From assembly GCF_002933815.1 (NCBI RefSeq), contig NZ_BEYR01000001.1, forward strand, positions 2,783,765 through 2,847,764: a stretch of 64,000 bases of DNA. Reading direction: 5' to 3'. This document shows positions 55,041 through 63,690 of the stretch, piece after piece. A program made the translations under genes and the position numbers. The DNA is from Sphingobacterium sp. HMA12 (lineage in GTDB: Bacteria > Bacteroidota > Bacteroidia > Sphingobacteriales > Sphingobacteriaceae). How positions within the stretch are numbered: position 1 is the first letter of the stretch; each line of letters starts with the position of its first letter. Below the pieces are notes generated by a model. That model did not search any database, was not told the origin of the DNA, and saw only the letters and a list, made by a program, of their open reading frames with translations.

Positions 55041-55062
55041 AAACATACTATAAAGTATGTTT
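55041..55062. promoter_or_regulatory. TetR-type operator 3
   Basis: AAACATACT-ATAA-AGTATGTTT, just downstream of the TetR stop codon and upstream of the efflux operon. Confidence 0.85.
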
Positions 55063-55076
55063 AAGTTTAAAAAAAT

Positions 55077-55670
55077 TTAATTCAATGAATCAAGGTATTG
55101 TCGGAATTCGCTCAGGAATGATACATAATAGGGTTTTCCCAATAATTTACCCATATTTCTGACTCCATGGTATAATGTTATGATATGAAGCGCTATCTGT
55201 TTGGCATCATGCGAACGCGCTAACTGTCCTGTCTCCTGCCCTCGTATGATCTCAGCTTCGATCGCTCTCTCCCATTTATTCAACGATTTTTTCAATGCCA
55301 ACCGAAATGCTTCATTCAGCGGTGCCATCTCCTGGATAAGATTTACAGCCGGACAACCATGCTCAACCGTCATAAACGGATGTTTAAAGAGAAGTTTATC
55401 CATCATTTTATAAATGTTATCTCTAAAATTTGAGCTTGATGACAATGAACTTTGAATGCCAGGCCAAATCTCCGTATGCATAGCTTCTTCTATCAACGCT
55501 ATACCCATCTCTTCTTTATTTTTGAAATGATAGTAAAAGGCTCCTTTGGTCACTTGTGTTGTAGCCAAGATGTCATCAATACTGGTCGATTGAAAACCTT
55601 GCTTGTATATTAATTCCATCGCTCTTGTGAGAATATCAGATCTTGTTGCCTGCGCTTTTGACATAAACAT
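55077..55670 (-). CDS. TetR/AcrR-family repressor
   Basis: A 197-residue repressor (195 from the ATG at 55664). The N-terminal HTH (ILTRAMELIYKQGFQSTSID, TKGAFYYHFKNKEEM) is canonical; the C-terminal ligand domain is helical (TetR_C-like). An AAACATAC/AGTATGT operator covers its own start codon, and five more flank it on both sides, so it should repress itself, the DUF420/RND operon and the rhodanese/cytochrome operon. Confidence 0.93.
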   Translation of the reverse strand: MFMSKAQATRSDILTRAMELIYKQGFQSTSIDDILATTQVTKGAFYYHFKNKEEMGIALIEEAMHTEIWPGIQSSLSSSSNFRDNIYKMMDKLLFKHPFMTVEHGCPAVNLIQEMAPLNEAFRLALKKSLNKWERAIEAEIIRGQETGQLARSHDAKQIALHIITLYHGVRNMGKLLGKPYYVSFLSEFRQYLDSLN

Positions 55671-55686
55671 ACCAATTAGTATGTCG
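55665..55686. promoter_or_regulatory. TetR-type operator 4 (autoregulatory)
   Basis: AAACATACC-AATT-AGTATGTCG overlaps the TetR start codon. The two outer arms carry mismatches relative to the consensus, which suggests weaker self-repression. Confidence 0.75.
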
Positions 55687-55874
55687 CAAATATACAGAGC
55701 AAATGCACTGCTTGTACACCTCGCTTGTCATTCTTAAGTAAAACTGAAAAATTAAAAGAAATAGTCACTTCACCACTATTACTGGGCTATTTAGCGCTAA
55801 TTGTATATAAGATGTTTTTGACTGTAAAATGACCCTAACAAAATCGAAACACTAGATTCTTTTAATATGTTTGC

Positions 55875-55896
55875 AAACATACTACATAGTATGTTA
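55875..55896. promoter_or_regulatory. TetR-type operator 5
   Basis: AAACATACT-ACAT-AGTATGTTA, in the 337-bp region between the TetR gene and the rhodanese gene. Confidence 0.8.
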
Positions 55897-55961
55897 TTTT
55901 ATTTCCATAACATTGAAGCAGTTTTTAAGTTAGAAATTTCATCATTTAAGCATTTAGACAA

Positions 55962-55983
55962 AAACATACTAGTTAGTACTTTT
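55962..55983. promoter_or_regulatory. TetR-type operator 6
   Basis: AAACATACT-AGTT-AGTACTTTT, with a degenerate right arm, about 25-45 bp upstream of the rhodanese start and so well placed for repression. Confidence 0.7.
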
Positions 55984-56007
55984 TTTTTATAATTCATTGT
56001 TTATAAT

Positions 56008-56388
56008 ATGATATACCGCGGTTTTTTTCTCCTATTATTTGTATCCATATTAAGCCTTTACAAATTATTTAGTTTATCAACAACTGATAGCACATTGGAC
56101 CGCGTACTTCTTAGTAATCCCATCATACTAGACGTTCGCAGCCCCACAGAATTTGAAAAGGGGCATATAGTGGCTGCGATCAATATGCCGATAGACAGTA
56201 TTGAATTTGTCTCCTTGAATCAATTCGATTCCACGCGTCCCATCATAACCTATTGTTCACACGGTGTGAGGAGCATCAGGGCTATAGGTTTATTGAAATC
56301 TAGAGGTTTAAAGCATGTTTACAATGGTGGATCCCGGGAAGATTTGGTCACACGACTAGAAGACCATAAACATCGGTCAGCAAAATAA
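56008..56388 (+). CDS. Membrane-anchored rhodanese-like protein
   Basis: A 126-residue protein with an N-terminal helix (about 4-20) and one rhodanese domain (VRSPTEFEKGHIVAAINMPI, active loop YCSHGVRS with the nucleophile cysteine). The CxxGxR loop is intact, so sulfur transfer is plausible, probably in the periplasm. It opens a plus-strand operon with two membrane proteins and a di-heme peroxidase, just downstream of TetR-type operators. Confidence 0.85.
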   Translation: MIYRGFFLLLFVSILSLYKLFSLSTTDSTLDRVLLSNPIILDVRSPTEFEKGHIVAAINMPIDSIEFVSLNQFDSTRPIITYCSHGVRSIRAIGLLKSRGLKHVYNGGSREDLVTRLEDHKHRSAK

Positions 56389-56423
56389 CGAGCTTTTATC
56401 TATTATCACTAAAAAAACATGTT

Positions 56424-56885
56424 ATGTATTACTTTTTTCTTGTTTGTCATTCGGCTATTCGATGGCTTGTCTTAGGTAGTTTAATTTATGCCATATTCAC
56501 TGCCTTGAGCGGATTGAGATTGAAAAAAAAATTTAGTCCCAAGACCAACGCCGTTCGTCACTGGACTGCAACCATTGCCCATATTCAGTTATTGATCGGA
56601 ATGGCACTTTATATCCAAAGCCCTATTGTGCTGGCCAACACGAATGACGCATTGGATTCGATGACTAATCCGCATGTTTTCTTCAAATATGTCCATATTT
56701 CACTTGCAGTATTGGCAATCGTGTTGATTACTATCGGGTCAGCTAAGGCTAAACGGATACAAGATGATCAGGCCAAATATCGAACCATGTTATGCTGGTT
56801 TACCCTAGCATTATTTCTTATACTAATCGCAATTCCATGGCCGTTTTCCCCGCTGTCAGCACGCCCCTATCTACGCTCATTCTAA
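56424..56885 (+). CDS. Four-helix membrane protein, cytochrome b-like
   Basis: A 153-residue protein with four helices (about 5-27, 48-68, 84-104, 122-142). Histidines near helix ends (VCHSAIRW, VRHWTATIAHIQ, PHVFFKYVHIS) suggest heme or quinone binding as in small cytochrome b-type proteins of Bacteroidota. No firm family was assigned. It is 35 bp after the rhodanese gene. Confidence 0.6.
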   Translation: MYYFFLVCHSAIRWLVLGSLIYAIFTALSGLRLKKKFSPKTNAVRHWTATIAHIQLLIGMALYIQSPIVLANTNDALDSMTNPHVFFKYVHISLAVLAIVLITIGSAKAKRIQDDQAKYRTMLCWFTLALFLILIAIPWPFSPLSARPYLRSF

Positions 56886-56922
56886 ATCAATTTATTATAC
56901 GCTACAAATTTTCAATGTACAA

Positions 56923-57240
56923 ATGTTAAATCAAATTCTTAAAACACAGTTAGGCCGTCTGCGCCTGATCAGTTATCTGGAAGGTATTTCGCTACTTATC
57001 CTTGTCTTTATTGCGGTACCACTAAAATATTGGGGACAACAGCCCATGCTAGTTAAAGCGCTTGGACCGATTCATGGTATCCTCTTTTTATGGTTTGTTA
57101 TATCAACCCTCAGTGTGGGGGTCGAAAGGCACTGGAAATTCAGGCAAACAACTTGGAAAGTATTGCTTGCTTGCCTTATCCCCTTCGGCACACTTTATAT
57201 CGACAGACGTATTCTCAAACCTATCATGGAGGCGGAATGA
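56923..57240 (+). CDS. DUF3817 membrane protein
   Basis: A 105-residue protein with three helices. The pattern LRLISYLEGISLLILVFIAV, PLKYW, LGPIHGILFLWFV and FGTLYIDRRIL is DUF3817, often fused to or beside transporters. Function is unknown. It overlaps the next gene by four bases (ATGA). Confidence 0.82.
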   Translation: MLNQILKTQLGRLRLISYLEGISLLILVFIAVPLKYWGQQPMLVKALGPIHGILFLWFVISTLSVGVERHWKFRQTTWKVLLACLIPFGTLYIDRRILKPIMEAE

Positions 57241-58298
57241 ATAAGAAAACGATAATCGTAGCTAGTATAGCGTTCATAAATCTGATCATTATTTTTGTGG
57301 GATACCATATCCGGCCTTCCACCTTAAATTATGACGCAGCGTTGGTAAAGCTAGACTTTACTGTACCAGCCAACTTTCCCCATCCTAATGCCGCATTTGA
57401 TCAAAAACAGATAACCCCGGCTGGATTTCAACTTGGAAGGCTTCTCTTCTATGATCGGGTGCTCTCCCTAAACAATTCCATTTCATGTGCAAGCTGCCAT
57501 CAGGCAGCTGCAGCTTTTTCAGACGAAAATAAGGCGTTGAGTCAAGGGATGAAACAATGTACCGGAACAAGAAATGCTCCGACATTATTTAATCTTGCCT
57601 GGCAAAAGGAATTTATGTGGGATGGACGCATCAAAGAATTGCAACTATCGTCTCACAACGCCATTACCAATCCTTGTGAAATCGCCAACAGCATGAAGGG
57701 CGCAGTTGACAAACTTCAGTCGAACAGCAATTATAAAGGATTTTTTAAAACTGCTTTTGGTTCAACAGCTATAGATTCGACAAAAGTGCTGAACGCACTT
57801 GCACAGTTCATGACTATGCTCGTGTCCGCAAATTCACGGTACGACAAATATACAAGGCATGAAAATGGTGGCATCTTTACGGATACGGAGAAACAGGGGT
57901 ATACCTTATTTAAAAAAAATTGCAGCGTATGCCACCAGGAGCCATTATTCACAGATATGAGTTATCGTAATAATGGCCTAGACCTTATATCAAGAGATCC
58001 CGGAAAAAGTAGCTGGACGCATTTAGCAACTGATGTTGGAAAGTTTCGTGTGCCCTCACTCCGAAATATTGAAGTCACGGCGCCCTACATGCATGATGGG
58101 AGACTCGGGACACTGGAAGAGGTGCTAGACCATTATACAGCAGGCATAAAGCAGAATTCTAATCTGGATGGAGAGTTACAGCAAAATGGCAAAATAGGCA
58201 TTACGCTTTCTGCCAGTGAAAAAAGCAAAATTATCGCATTTTTAAAAACGCTAACAGACAAGGAATTTTTAACTGATCCAAGATTTCAACGGCCATGA
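57237..58298 (+). CDS. Di-heme cytochrome c peroxidase
   Basis: A 353-residue periplasmic enzyme starting at the ATGA overlap. An N-terminal helix (about 5-22) anchors or exports it. Two c-type heme motifs, CASCHQ (about 83-88) and CSVCHQ (about 230-235), with the bacterial peroxidase pattern FDQKQITPAGFQLGRLLFYD, RNAPTLFNLAW, MHDGRLGTLEEVLDHY. It reduces hydrogen peroxide with electrons from a membrane donor, plausibly the two small membrane proteins encoded upstream. Confidence 0.92.
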   Translation: MNKKTIIVASIAFINLIIIFVGYHIRPSTLNYDAALVKLDFTVPANFPHPNAAFDQKQITPAGFQLGRLLFYDRVLSLNNSISCASCHQAAAAFSDENKALSQGMKQCTGTRNAPTLFNLAWQKEFMWDGRIKELQLSSHNAITNPCEIANSMKGAVDKLQSNSNYKGFFKTAFGSTAIDSTKVLNALAQFMTMLVSANSRYDKYTRHENGGIFTDTEKQGYTLFKKNCSVCHQEPLFTDMSYRNNGLDLISRDPGKSSWTHLATDVGKFRVPSLRNIEVTAPYMHDGRLGTLEEVLDHYTAGIKQNSNLDGELQQNGKIGITLSASEKSKIIAFLKTLTDKEFLTDPRFQRP

Positions 58299-58462
58299 AC
58301 AGGTATAATATTAGGATAAATATTCATAGGAATCATGCACAGCACCCTGCATTTCTCTATGTTTGAATTAAATGGAACTCATATCTTATCTATTTACGCA
58401 CACCAATTGAACAATTTTAGCTTTTCAATCCATTAGTAGACAGGGTACAAATTGCCTTCTTC

Positions 58463-58606
58463 TTACCAAGAAATTAGCAAAATGGCAATTAAGCCTCCCA
58501 TACAGCTAACAAGCAACAAGGCAAGCAGACAATAAAGAATGCAAGAAAAACAAAACTTAAAAAAACTGAACTCACCCCTTAACATTTGCATGATTCTTCT
58601 TTTCAT
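58463..58606 (-). CDS. 47-residue membrane peptide
   Basis: Opens MKRRIMQMLRGEFSFF and has one Cys-rich, Leu-rich helix (about 18-45) ending LLISW before TAA. Seven bases separate it from the 36-codon frame upstream on the same strand. No family recognised; chance is possible, but the composition is typical of small membrane proteins. Confidence 0.3.
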   Translation of the reverse strand: MKRRIMQMLRGEFSFFKFCFSCILYCLLALLLVSCMGGLIAILLISW

Positions 58607-58613
58607 AAGATGC

Positions 58614-58724
58614 TCATCCTATTTTGATCTCGTTGATGTCATCGTACTCATTGAACCATTTAATATAGGTATACCAAAAGAATGTATTGTCTTTTAAGTT
58701 TTTTTGTGTAATTTGTCTATTCAT
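58614..58724 (-). CDS. 36-residue peptide
   Basis: Opens MNRQITQKNLKDNTFFWYTY and is rich in Asn, Lys, Trp and Tyr, ending before a TGA. It lies directly before the 47-residue membrane peptide gene. No family recognised; support is only the start, composition and pairing. Confidence 0.3.
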   Translation of the reverse strand: MNRQITQKNLKDNTFFWYTYIKWFNEYDDINEIKIG

Positions 58725-58925
58725 ATTTAGCTAATGATATTTAAAATTGGTCCAACGAGCCGATTTATTTATATTACCTCCACTTCATCTCATATAGTTG
58801 AAATATCTTCTGGTTAAACCACCATAAATTTTAATATTTTATCCATCAAACTTGAGGTACTTCCGGCAGTTTGACCCAGGGCGAAAAATCCGTTTTCAGA
58901 ATATCTCGTTCGAAAAATTATCCGG

Positions 58926-59050
58926 TATATTAGACTATCAACGAGATGCAATGCGTTAGATATGCAGTTCTATTTCTTATCCTATGCCAAGTCGATCGAA
59001 GAACAAATCTGTTAGATTTGTAAGACTGCAAATGATCAACATCCAGATAG
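58926..59050. repeat. Dispersed repeat copy, types 1 and 2
   Basis: The first part (58926-58968) matches 39475-39517 (38 of 43 bases). The second (58971-59050) matches 63543-63622 without gaps (69 of 80). Both type-2 copies lie within 20-70 bases of a plus-strand start codon. Confidence 0.8.
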
Positions 59051-59070
59051 AATAGATAAATGTTCCTAAT

Positions 59071-59520
59071 ATGAAATCAATATTTGAGAAAAACATAAGA
59101 GAAGCGGTCATCGAAAGAATTAATTTATTACACCAGGACAGCGATGCTCTTTGGGGAAAAATGACAGTAACACAAATGGTCAGGCATTGTATATTATGTG
59201 AACAATATTACCAAGGATCCATAAAGGTTAAGCGTTCATTTTTAGGGCGAATGTTTGGTCAAAATGCGATAAAGGGGATATTGAAAGATGAAACAACAAG
59301 TTTTGGCAAAAATGCATCCACATCCTCTGTATTTATCGTAAATGAAGACATACATGATTTAGAAATGGAGAAACGAAATTGGAAATTATTAATCGAGAAA
59401 TATGAAACATTTGAAAAAGATACATTTGTACATTGGTTCTTTGGTAGAATGTCCAGAGCCCAATTAGGTCAGTTCATATACAAACATTGCAACCACCATT
59501 TAAAGCAGTTTGGAGCGTAA
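59071..59520 (+). CDS. DUF1569/DinB-like protein
   Basis: A 149-residue helical protein. LWGKMTVTQMVRHCILCEQY and QLGQFIYKHCNHHLKQFG are the DUF1569/DinB-superfamily blocks whose histidines bind a metal (M-x-RHC and H-x-x-HHLKQFG). Such proteins are often thiol-dependent S-transferases; the substrate is unknown. It is preceded by an 80-bp repeat also found before the VOC-type gene at 63.7 kb. Confidence 0.8.
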   Translation: MKSIFEKNIREAVIERINLLHQDSDALWGKMTVTQMVRHCILCEQYYQGSIKVKRSFLGRMFGQNAIKGILKDETTSFGKNASTSSVFIVNEDIHDLEMEKRNWKLLIEKYETFEKDTFVHWFFGRMSRAQLGQFIYKHCNHHLKQFGA

Positions 59521-59667
59521 CCCAAAAAGCCACGAAACCGCTACCCCCGAAAAGTCGAAGGAAGAATATACGCTCCATAGCATTTGTACTCTCCAGCAAC
59601 GATATATTTGTCTCTGCACCATAAAATGCACAAATTCTTTGGCCTGCAGACAATTAATAATATATAC

Positions 59668-60111
59668 TCACATTGCTCTAACTTCTTTCAACATCGCGAG
59701 AAGACTCTCATTATAGTCCTGAGACCCGCCATAAAGTTTCCCGAATGAAAGAAGTTCTGTAACTGCTCTTCCAAGTTCTTTTAAGATTTCTTCTTTTATT
59801 GAAGGATATTCATCTACTAAATGAAATAAGTAATAAATAACTCTCTTGAGCATCAGCTCAGCCTCCTCTAAATGGCCAAGAGCAATGTGGATATTGGAGA
59901 GGTTATTACACGAAATTATATATATCTGTATGCTTGGAATTGCGAGGTGTCTGCATTTTTCAGGTTGCTCATTTAAAGCTTCTGCTTTTGATAGAGCCTG
60001 CCGATATTGCGAGAGCGCACGATCATACTGTTTTTCTTCAAAGAATGTATTCGCGGAAAGCGTAAACTGCTTCCAGGTTGATTCAATAGCCACAAGTGAT
60101 TTTTGATTCAT
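59668..60111 (-). CDS. TPR-like protein
   Basis: About 147 residues from MNQKSLVAIE. A tetratricopeptide pattern (FFEEKQYDRALSQYRQALSK, NNLSNIHIALGHLEEAELML) spans residues 15-95. It is soluble, with no catalytic motif. It starts 13 bp after the ZIP transporter stop, so it is co-transcribed and may bind or regulate that transporter. Confidence 0.7.
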   Translation of the reverse strand: MNQKSLVAIESTWKQFTLSANTFFEEKQYDRALSQYRQALSKAEALNEQPEKCRHLAIPSIQIYIISCNNLSNIHIALGHLEEAELMLKRVIYYLFHLVDEYPSIKEEILKELGRAVTELLSFGKLYGGSQDYNESLLAMLKEVRAM

Positions 60112-60124
60112 TTTGTCTTTTCTC

Positions 60125-60943
60125 TTAAGCCAGTGCAACATCCAATACCATCATCAATATAAACCCCAATATAAATCCAGCTGTGGCCAAATCAGATCCT
60201 TTATTTTGCTGGGCCTCGGGAATTACTTCCTCCACGACGACAAAGATCATTGCTCCAGCTGCGAAAGCCAGAGCAAAAGGCAATATTGGAGTAAAAGTAG
60301 TTACCGCAATTGCACCGAGCATGCCTGCTACAGGCTCTACAATAGCGGATGATTGCCCATACATAAAACTTTTACGTCGGCTCATTCCCATCCGCCTGAG
60401 CGGCATTGCAACAGCAATACCTTCCGGAAAATTTTGAAGTCCAATACCGAATGCAAGCGCAACCGCTCCACCAACGGTTGCTTCGGGAATACCCGCAGCA
60501 ACTCCACCAAAAAGTACACCGACGGCCAAACCTTCGGGGATATTGTGCATGGTAATAGCAAGAACCATTAGGGTCGTTTTTTGCCAAGGTGTTTTTACAC
60601 CTTCTACCTGTTTAAAATTGGGATGCATATGCGGCAACAGCTTGTCCACTGCATAGAGAAAACCGGCTCCCACCAGAAAACCTACTGCCGCTGGAAAAAC
60701 CTGCGCAAACCCCTCCCCCTGGCTCATATCAATCGCCGGAATAAGTAGACTCCATATACTGGCAGCAACCATAACTCCACCTGTAAATCCCAACATCACA
60801 TCCATCACATTTCGGTTCAATTCTTTAAACAAAAAAACAAATGCGGCACCCAGCGCGGTGATCAGCCAGGTAAAAAGTGTAGCATACAGTGCCGCTAAAA
60901 CGGGATCTATGGTTCCGAGATAGTCTATGATATCATTAAGCAT
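60125..60943 (-). CDS. ZIP-family metal transporter
   Basis: A 272-residue divalent-metal importer with eight helices. The signature motifs in helices IV and V are AITMHNIPEGLAVG and FGIGLQNFPEGIAVAMPL, which form the metal site; a histidine-containing loop (PHMHPNFKQ) lies between helices III and IV. The neighbouring DtxR-like and TonB-receptor remnants suggest manganese, iron or zinc uptake. Intact here. Confidence 0.93.
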   Translation of the reverse strand: MLNDIIDYLGTIDPVLAALYATLFTWLITALGAAFVFLFKELNRNVMDVMLGFTGGVMVAASIWSLLIPAIDMSQGEGFAQVFPAAVGFLVGAGFLYAVDKLLPHMHPNFKQVEGVKTPWQKTTLMVLAITMHNIPEGLAVGVLFGGVAAGIPEATVGGAVALAFGIGLQNFPEGIAVAMPLRRMGMSRRKSFMYGQSSAIVEPVAGMLGAIAVTTFTPILPFALAFAAGAMIFVVVEEVIPEAQQNKGSDLATAGFILGFILMMVLDVALA

Positions 60944-60971
60944 AAAAATTCGATTTCAACATCATTATTTT

Positions 60972-61136
60972 TTAATTCAATTTCGCACGTAATATCTTGA
61001 TACCACGTTTCAGTTCCTTTATCTGCCTAAGCAAACGTGTTGCCTTGGGCATATTGTTCCTCAATAGATCCCCATCCCTGATTTCTTGCTCCAAGGATTT
61101 ACGTGTATACTCCAAGAGTGTGATTACATATTCCAT
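60972..61136 (-). CDS. 54-residue helical peptide
   Basis: An open frame from ATG at 61136 reads MEYVITLLEYTRKSLEQEIR, LLRNNMPKATRLLRQIKELK, ILRAKLN and stops. It is a charged amphipathic helix. It overlaps the start of the TonB-receptor remnant in another frame. No family recognised. Confidence 0.35.
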   Translation of the reverse strand: MEYVITLLEYTRKSLEQEIRDGDLLRNNMPKATRLLRQIKELKRGIKILRAKLN

Positions 61137-61541
61137 AGTTTGGTATTAATTTGTATCGGATTATCCAATTTGAAAATTTTCTTCATCGTACCTGACACCA
61201 CGACTTCGTCCAGGCTGTTGTACGGATTATTGAACTGTTTGATATCCTGTCTTTCATTCGCCCGGTCAATCTTGACTGCTCGGCTAAAAATCCCATACCT
61301 CACAAAAGTAGCCTCGAGCTGATAAGTATCAAACGGCACTGATTGCAAGATATAATTTGGCAAGACTGTTAGACTTAGTGTAAATTTTTAACTGGGGAAA
61401 GAATACTGTGGCGGCAGGCAGGGCTTTACTGTCAACGTCGATAATTTTCCCATGTAGCGTTCCCGTTTACGTGTAAACAGCTATCGATGCGATCCCTAAA
61501 ACAGCCGTAAGAAAAAATTGTTTTGATCTAACATCTACCAT
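61124..61541 (-). pseudogene. TonB-dependent receptor, N-terminal remnant
   Basis: The ATG at 61541 reads MVDVRSKQFFLTAVLGIASI then a TAA. Beyond it, in frame, come GTLHGKIIDVDSKALPAATV (a carboxypeptidase-regulatory start) and, after a frame change, PFDTYQLEATFVRYG and SLDEVVVSGTMKKIFKLDNPIQI (plug start; shown as the LDEVVVSGTM box). The 600-residue barrel is absent. It adjoins the intact ZIP gene and the damaged DtxR gene, so a former metal-uptake locus. Confidence 0.65.
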
Positions 61542-61575
61542 TGCAACTTCAAATTTATAAAAACAAAACTACAAA

Positions 61576-61627
61576 GTTAGAATCAACTAACAAAATTATT
61601 TGTATACTTTTTTTTAGTATGACCTAA
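61576..61627. promoter_or_regulatory. Two DtxR/MntR-like boxes
   Basis: GTTAGAATCAACTAAC (61576-61591) and TTAGTATGACCTAA (61614-61627) are imperfect palindromes with the TTAG..CTAA layout of DtxR-family operators. They lie between the divergent remnants of the TonB-receptor and DtxR genes. Confidence 0.45.
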
Positions 61628-61645
61628 CAATCTTATATTTGATTC

Positions 61646-61930
61646 ATGATCTCATATACAGAAGAGAACTATTTAAAAGTGCTGTTTGCCCTGACCCAGT
61701 AAAAGGGTGTTGCGACGGCAAATGCCCACTGTAAACAGTATAATGAAACGACTTGCAGAGAAGGGGCTTATTGTTTATGAAAGTTATAAATTGATAAGGT
61801 TAACCGAAAGTACACAAAAAGAAGCTGCCTTTGTCATTCGAAAACATCAATTGACTGAAGTGTATTTCGCTGCAAAAATGGGATTCCGATGGGAAGCGGT
61901 ACATGCTACCAGTCATTGCTCCACATACTT
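61646..61930 (+). pseudogene. DtxR/MntR-family metalloregulator, damaged
   Basis: The ATG at 61646 reads MISYTEENYLKVLFALTQ and then a TAA. Later and in another frame come MPTVNSIMKRLAEKGLIVYE, LIRLTESTQKEAAFVIRKHQ and LTEVYFAAKMGFRWEAVH, which match the DtxR N-terminal winged helix and start of the dimer domain. The rest is missing. At least one nonsense change and one frameshift make it inactive. Confidence 0.7.
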
Positions 61931-62067
61931 TCCTAATCGTAGTCTAGCTTTAATTTCATCTTCATTCAAATACCGAGGCATAAATAAAACGAAATAAATA
62001 TATGAATTTAGTAAATTATATTATGGAAAAGAGATAGCCTAGCAGTTGCGATCGGTGATGGACGCTG

Positions 62068-62625
62068 CTACTTTAAGTTATCGTTTATACTGATTTCTAT
62101 TGGGATATCAAAAAGCTTTTCAGGTCCTTGATCAATTTGTAATTTGAGCTGGACCGAACCTTTTAATTTAGAAAAAAATTGTCTCGTTTGTATCGTTATA
62201 CCCACATTTTGACAGAGTTTATGATCATGGTCCCAAAGACCAAAACGTTGCAGATACAATGGATTTTGAACGGTATCCAGCAAGCTCACTTCTTCGTTTT
62301 TTTCATTCCTAAGTTCAACACGTGTGAGCGTGCAATGTATTTCGTCCGCTAAATCCGTTGCGAAGCTGCCTGGCTGCTTAGAAGCGAGTTCCATGGCCTT
62401 AGTTTCCGCTGGAGTCAATGGATAATAGCTCGCCAATAAAAACTGATTGGCCGGAACACGCTTTGCTTCGGTGAGATCGGTAATGCTAGGGTGCATGTGA
62501 CTACCTAACGCATCCAAAACAGTTTGCTGTTCCGATACACTCATCCTATCAGGCTTATGTTTCGAATCGTTGTGACAATTTGAAAATAAAATCGCGGAAA
62601 CTAATATTGAAAACAGTCTATTCAT
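62068..62625 (-). CDS. Lipoprotein of unknown function
   Basis: A 185-residue lipoprotein; anchor Cys17 (ILFSNC). Residues about 30-60 carry a helical LDALGSHMHPSITDLTEAKRV segment followed by a beta-rich half (CTLTRVELRNEKNEEVSLLD, KLKGSVQLKLQIDQG). No family recognised. Monocistronic. Confidence 0.6.
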   Translation of the reverse strand: MNRLFSILVSAILFSNCHNDSKHKPDRMSVSEQQTVLDALGSHMHPSITDLTEAKRVPANQFLLASYYPLTPAETKAMELASKQPGSFATDLADEIHCTLTRVELRNEKNEEVSLLDTVQNPLYLQRFGLWDHDHKLCQNVGITIQTRQFFSKLKGSVQLKLQIDQGPEKLFDIPIEISINDNLK

Positions 62626-63452
<827 letters not shown>

Positions 63453-63542
63453 CACCCACCACCTAGTATTTATCTGTTTGGTAATTTAATAATCTCTCGC
63501 TAGATCTGTTTTTATTATAGCAATACGCTTTTCCTGCGATTT

Positions 63543-63622
63543 TATTTCTTATCCTACGCCAAGTTAATCTAGGAATAAATCTTTTAGCTTTGTAAGACTG
63601 CAAATGATCAAAACTCAGATAG
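63543..63622. repeat. Dispersed repeat copy, type 2
   Basis: Eighty bases match 58971-59050 without gaps (69 of 80). It lies upstream of the VOC-type gene, as the other copy lies upstream of the DUF1569 gene. Confidence 0.8.
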
Positions 63623-63690
63623 GGTGTAATAGAGGAGCATCAATTGTAGGCTATACTGAAAAAGAAAAAAATAACCAAAATATAAAAGCT

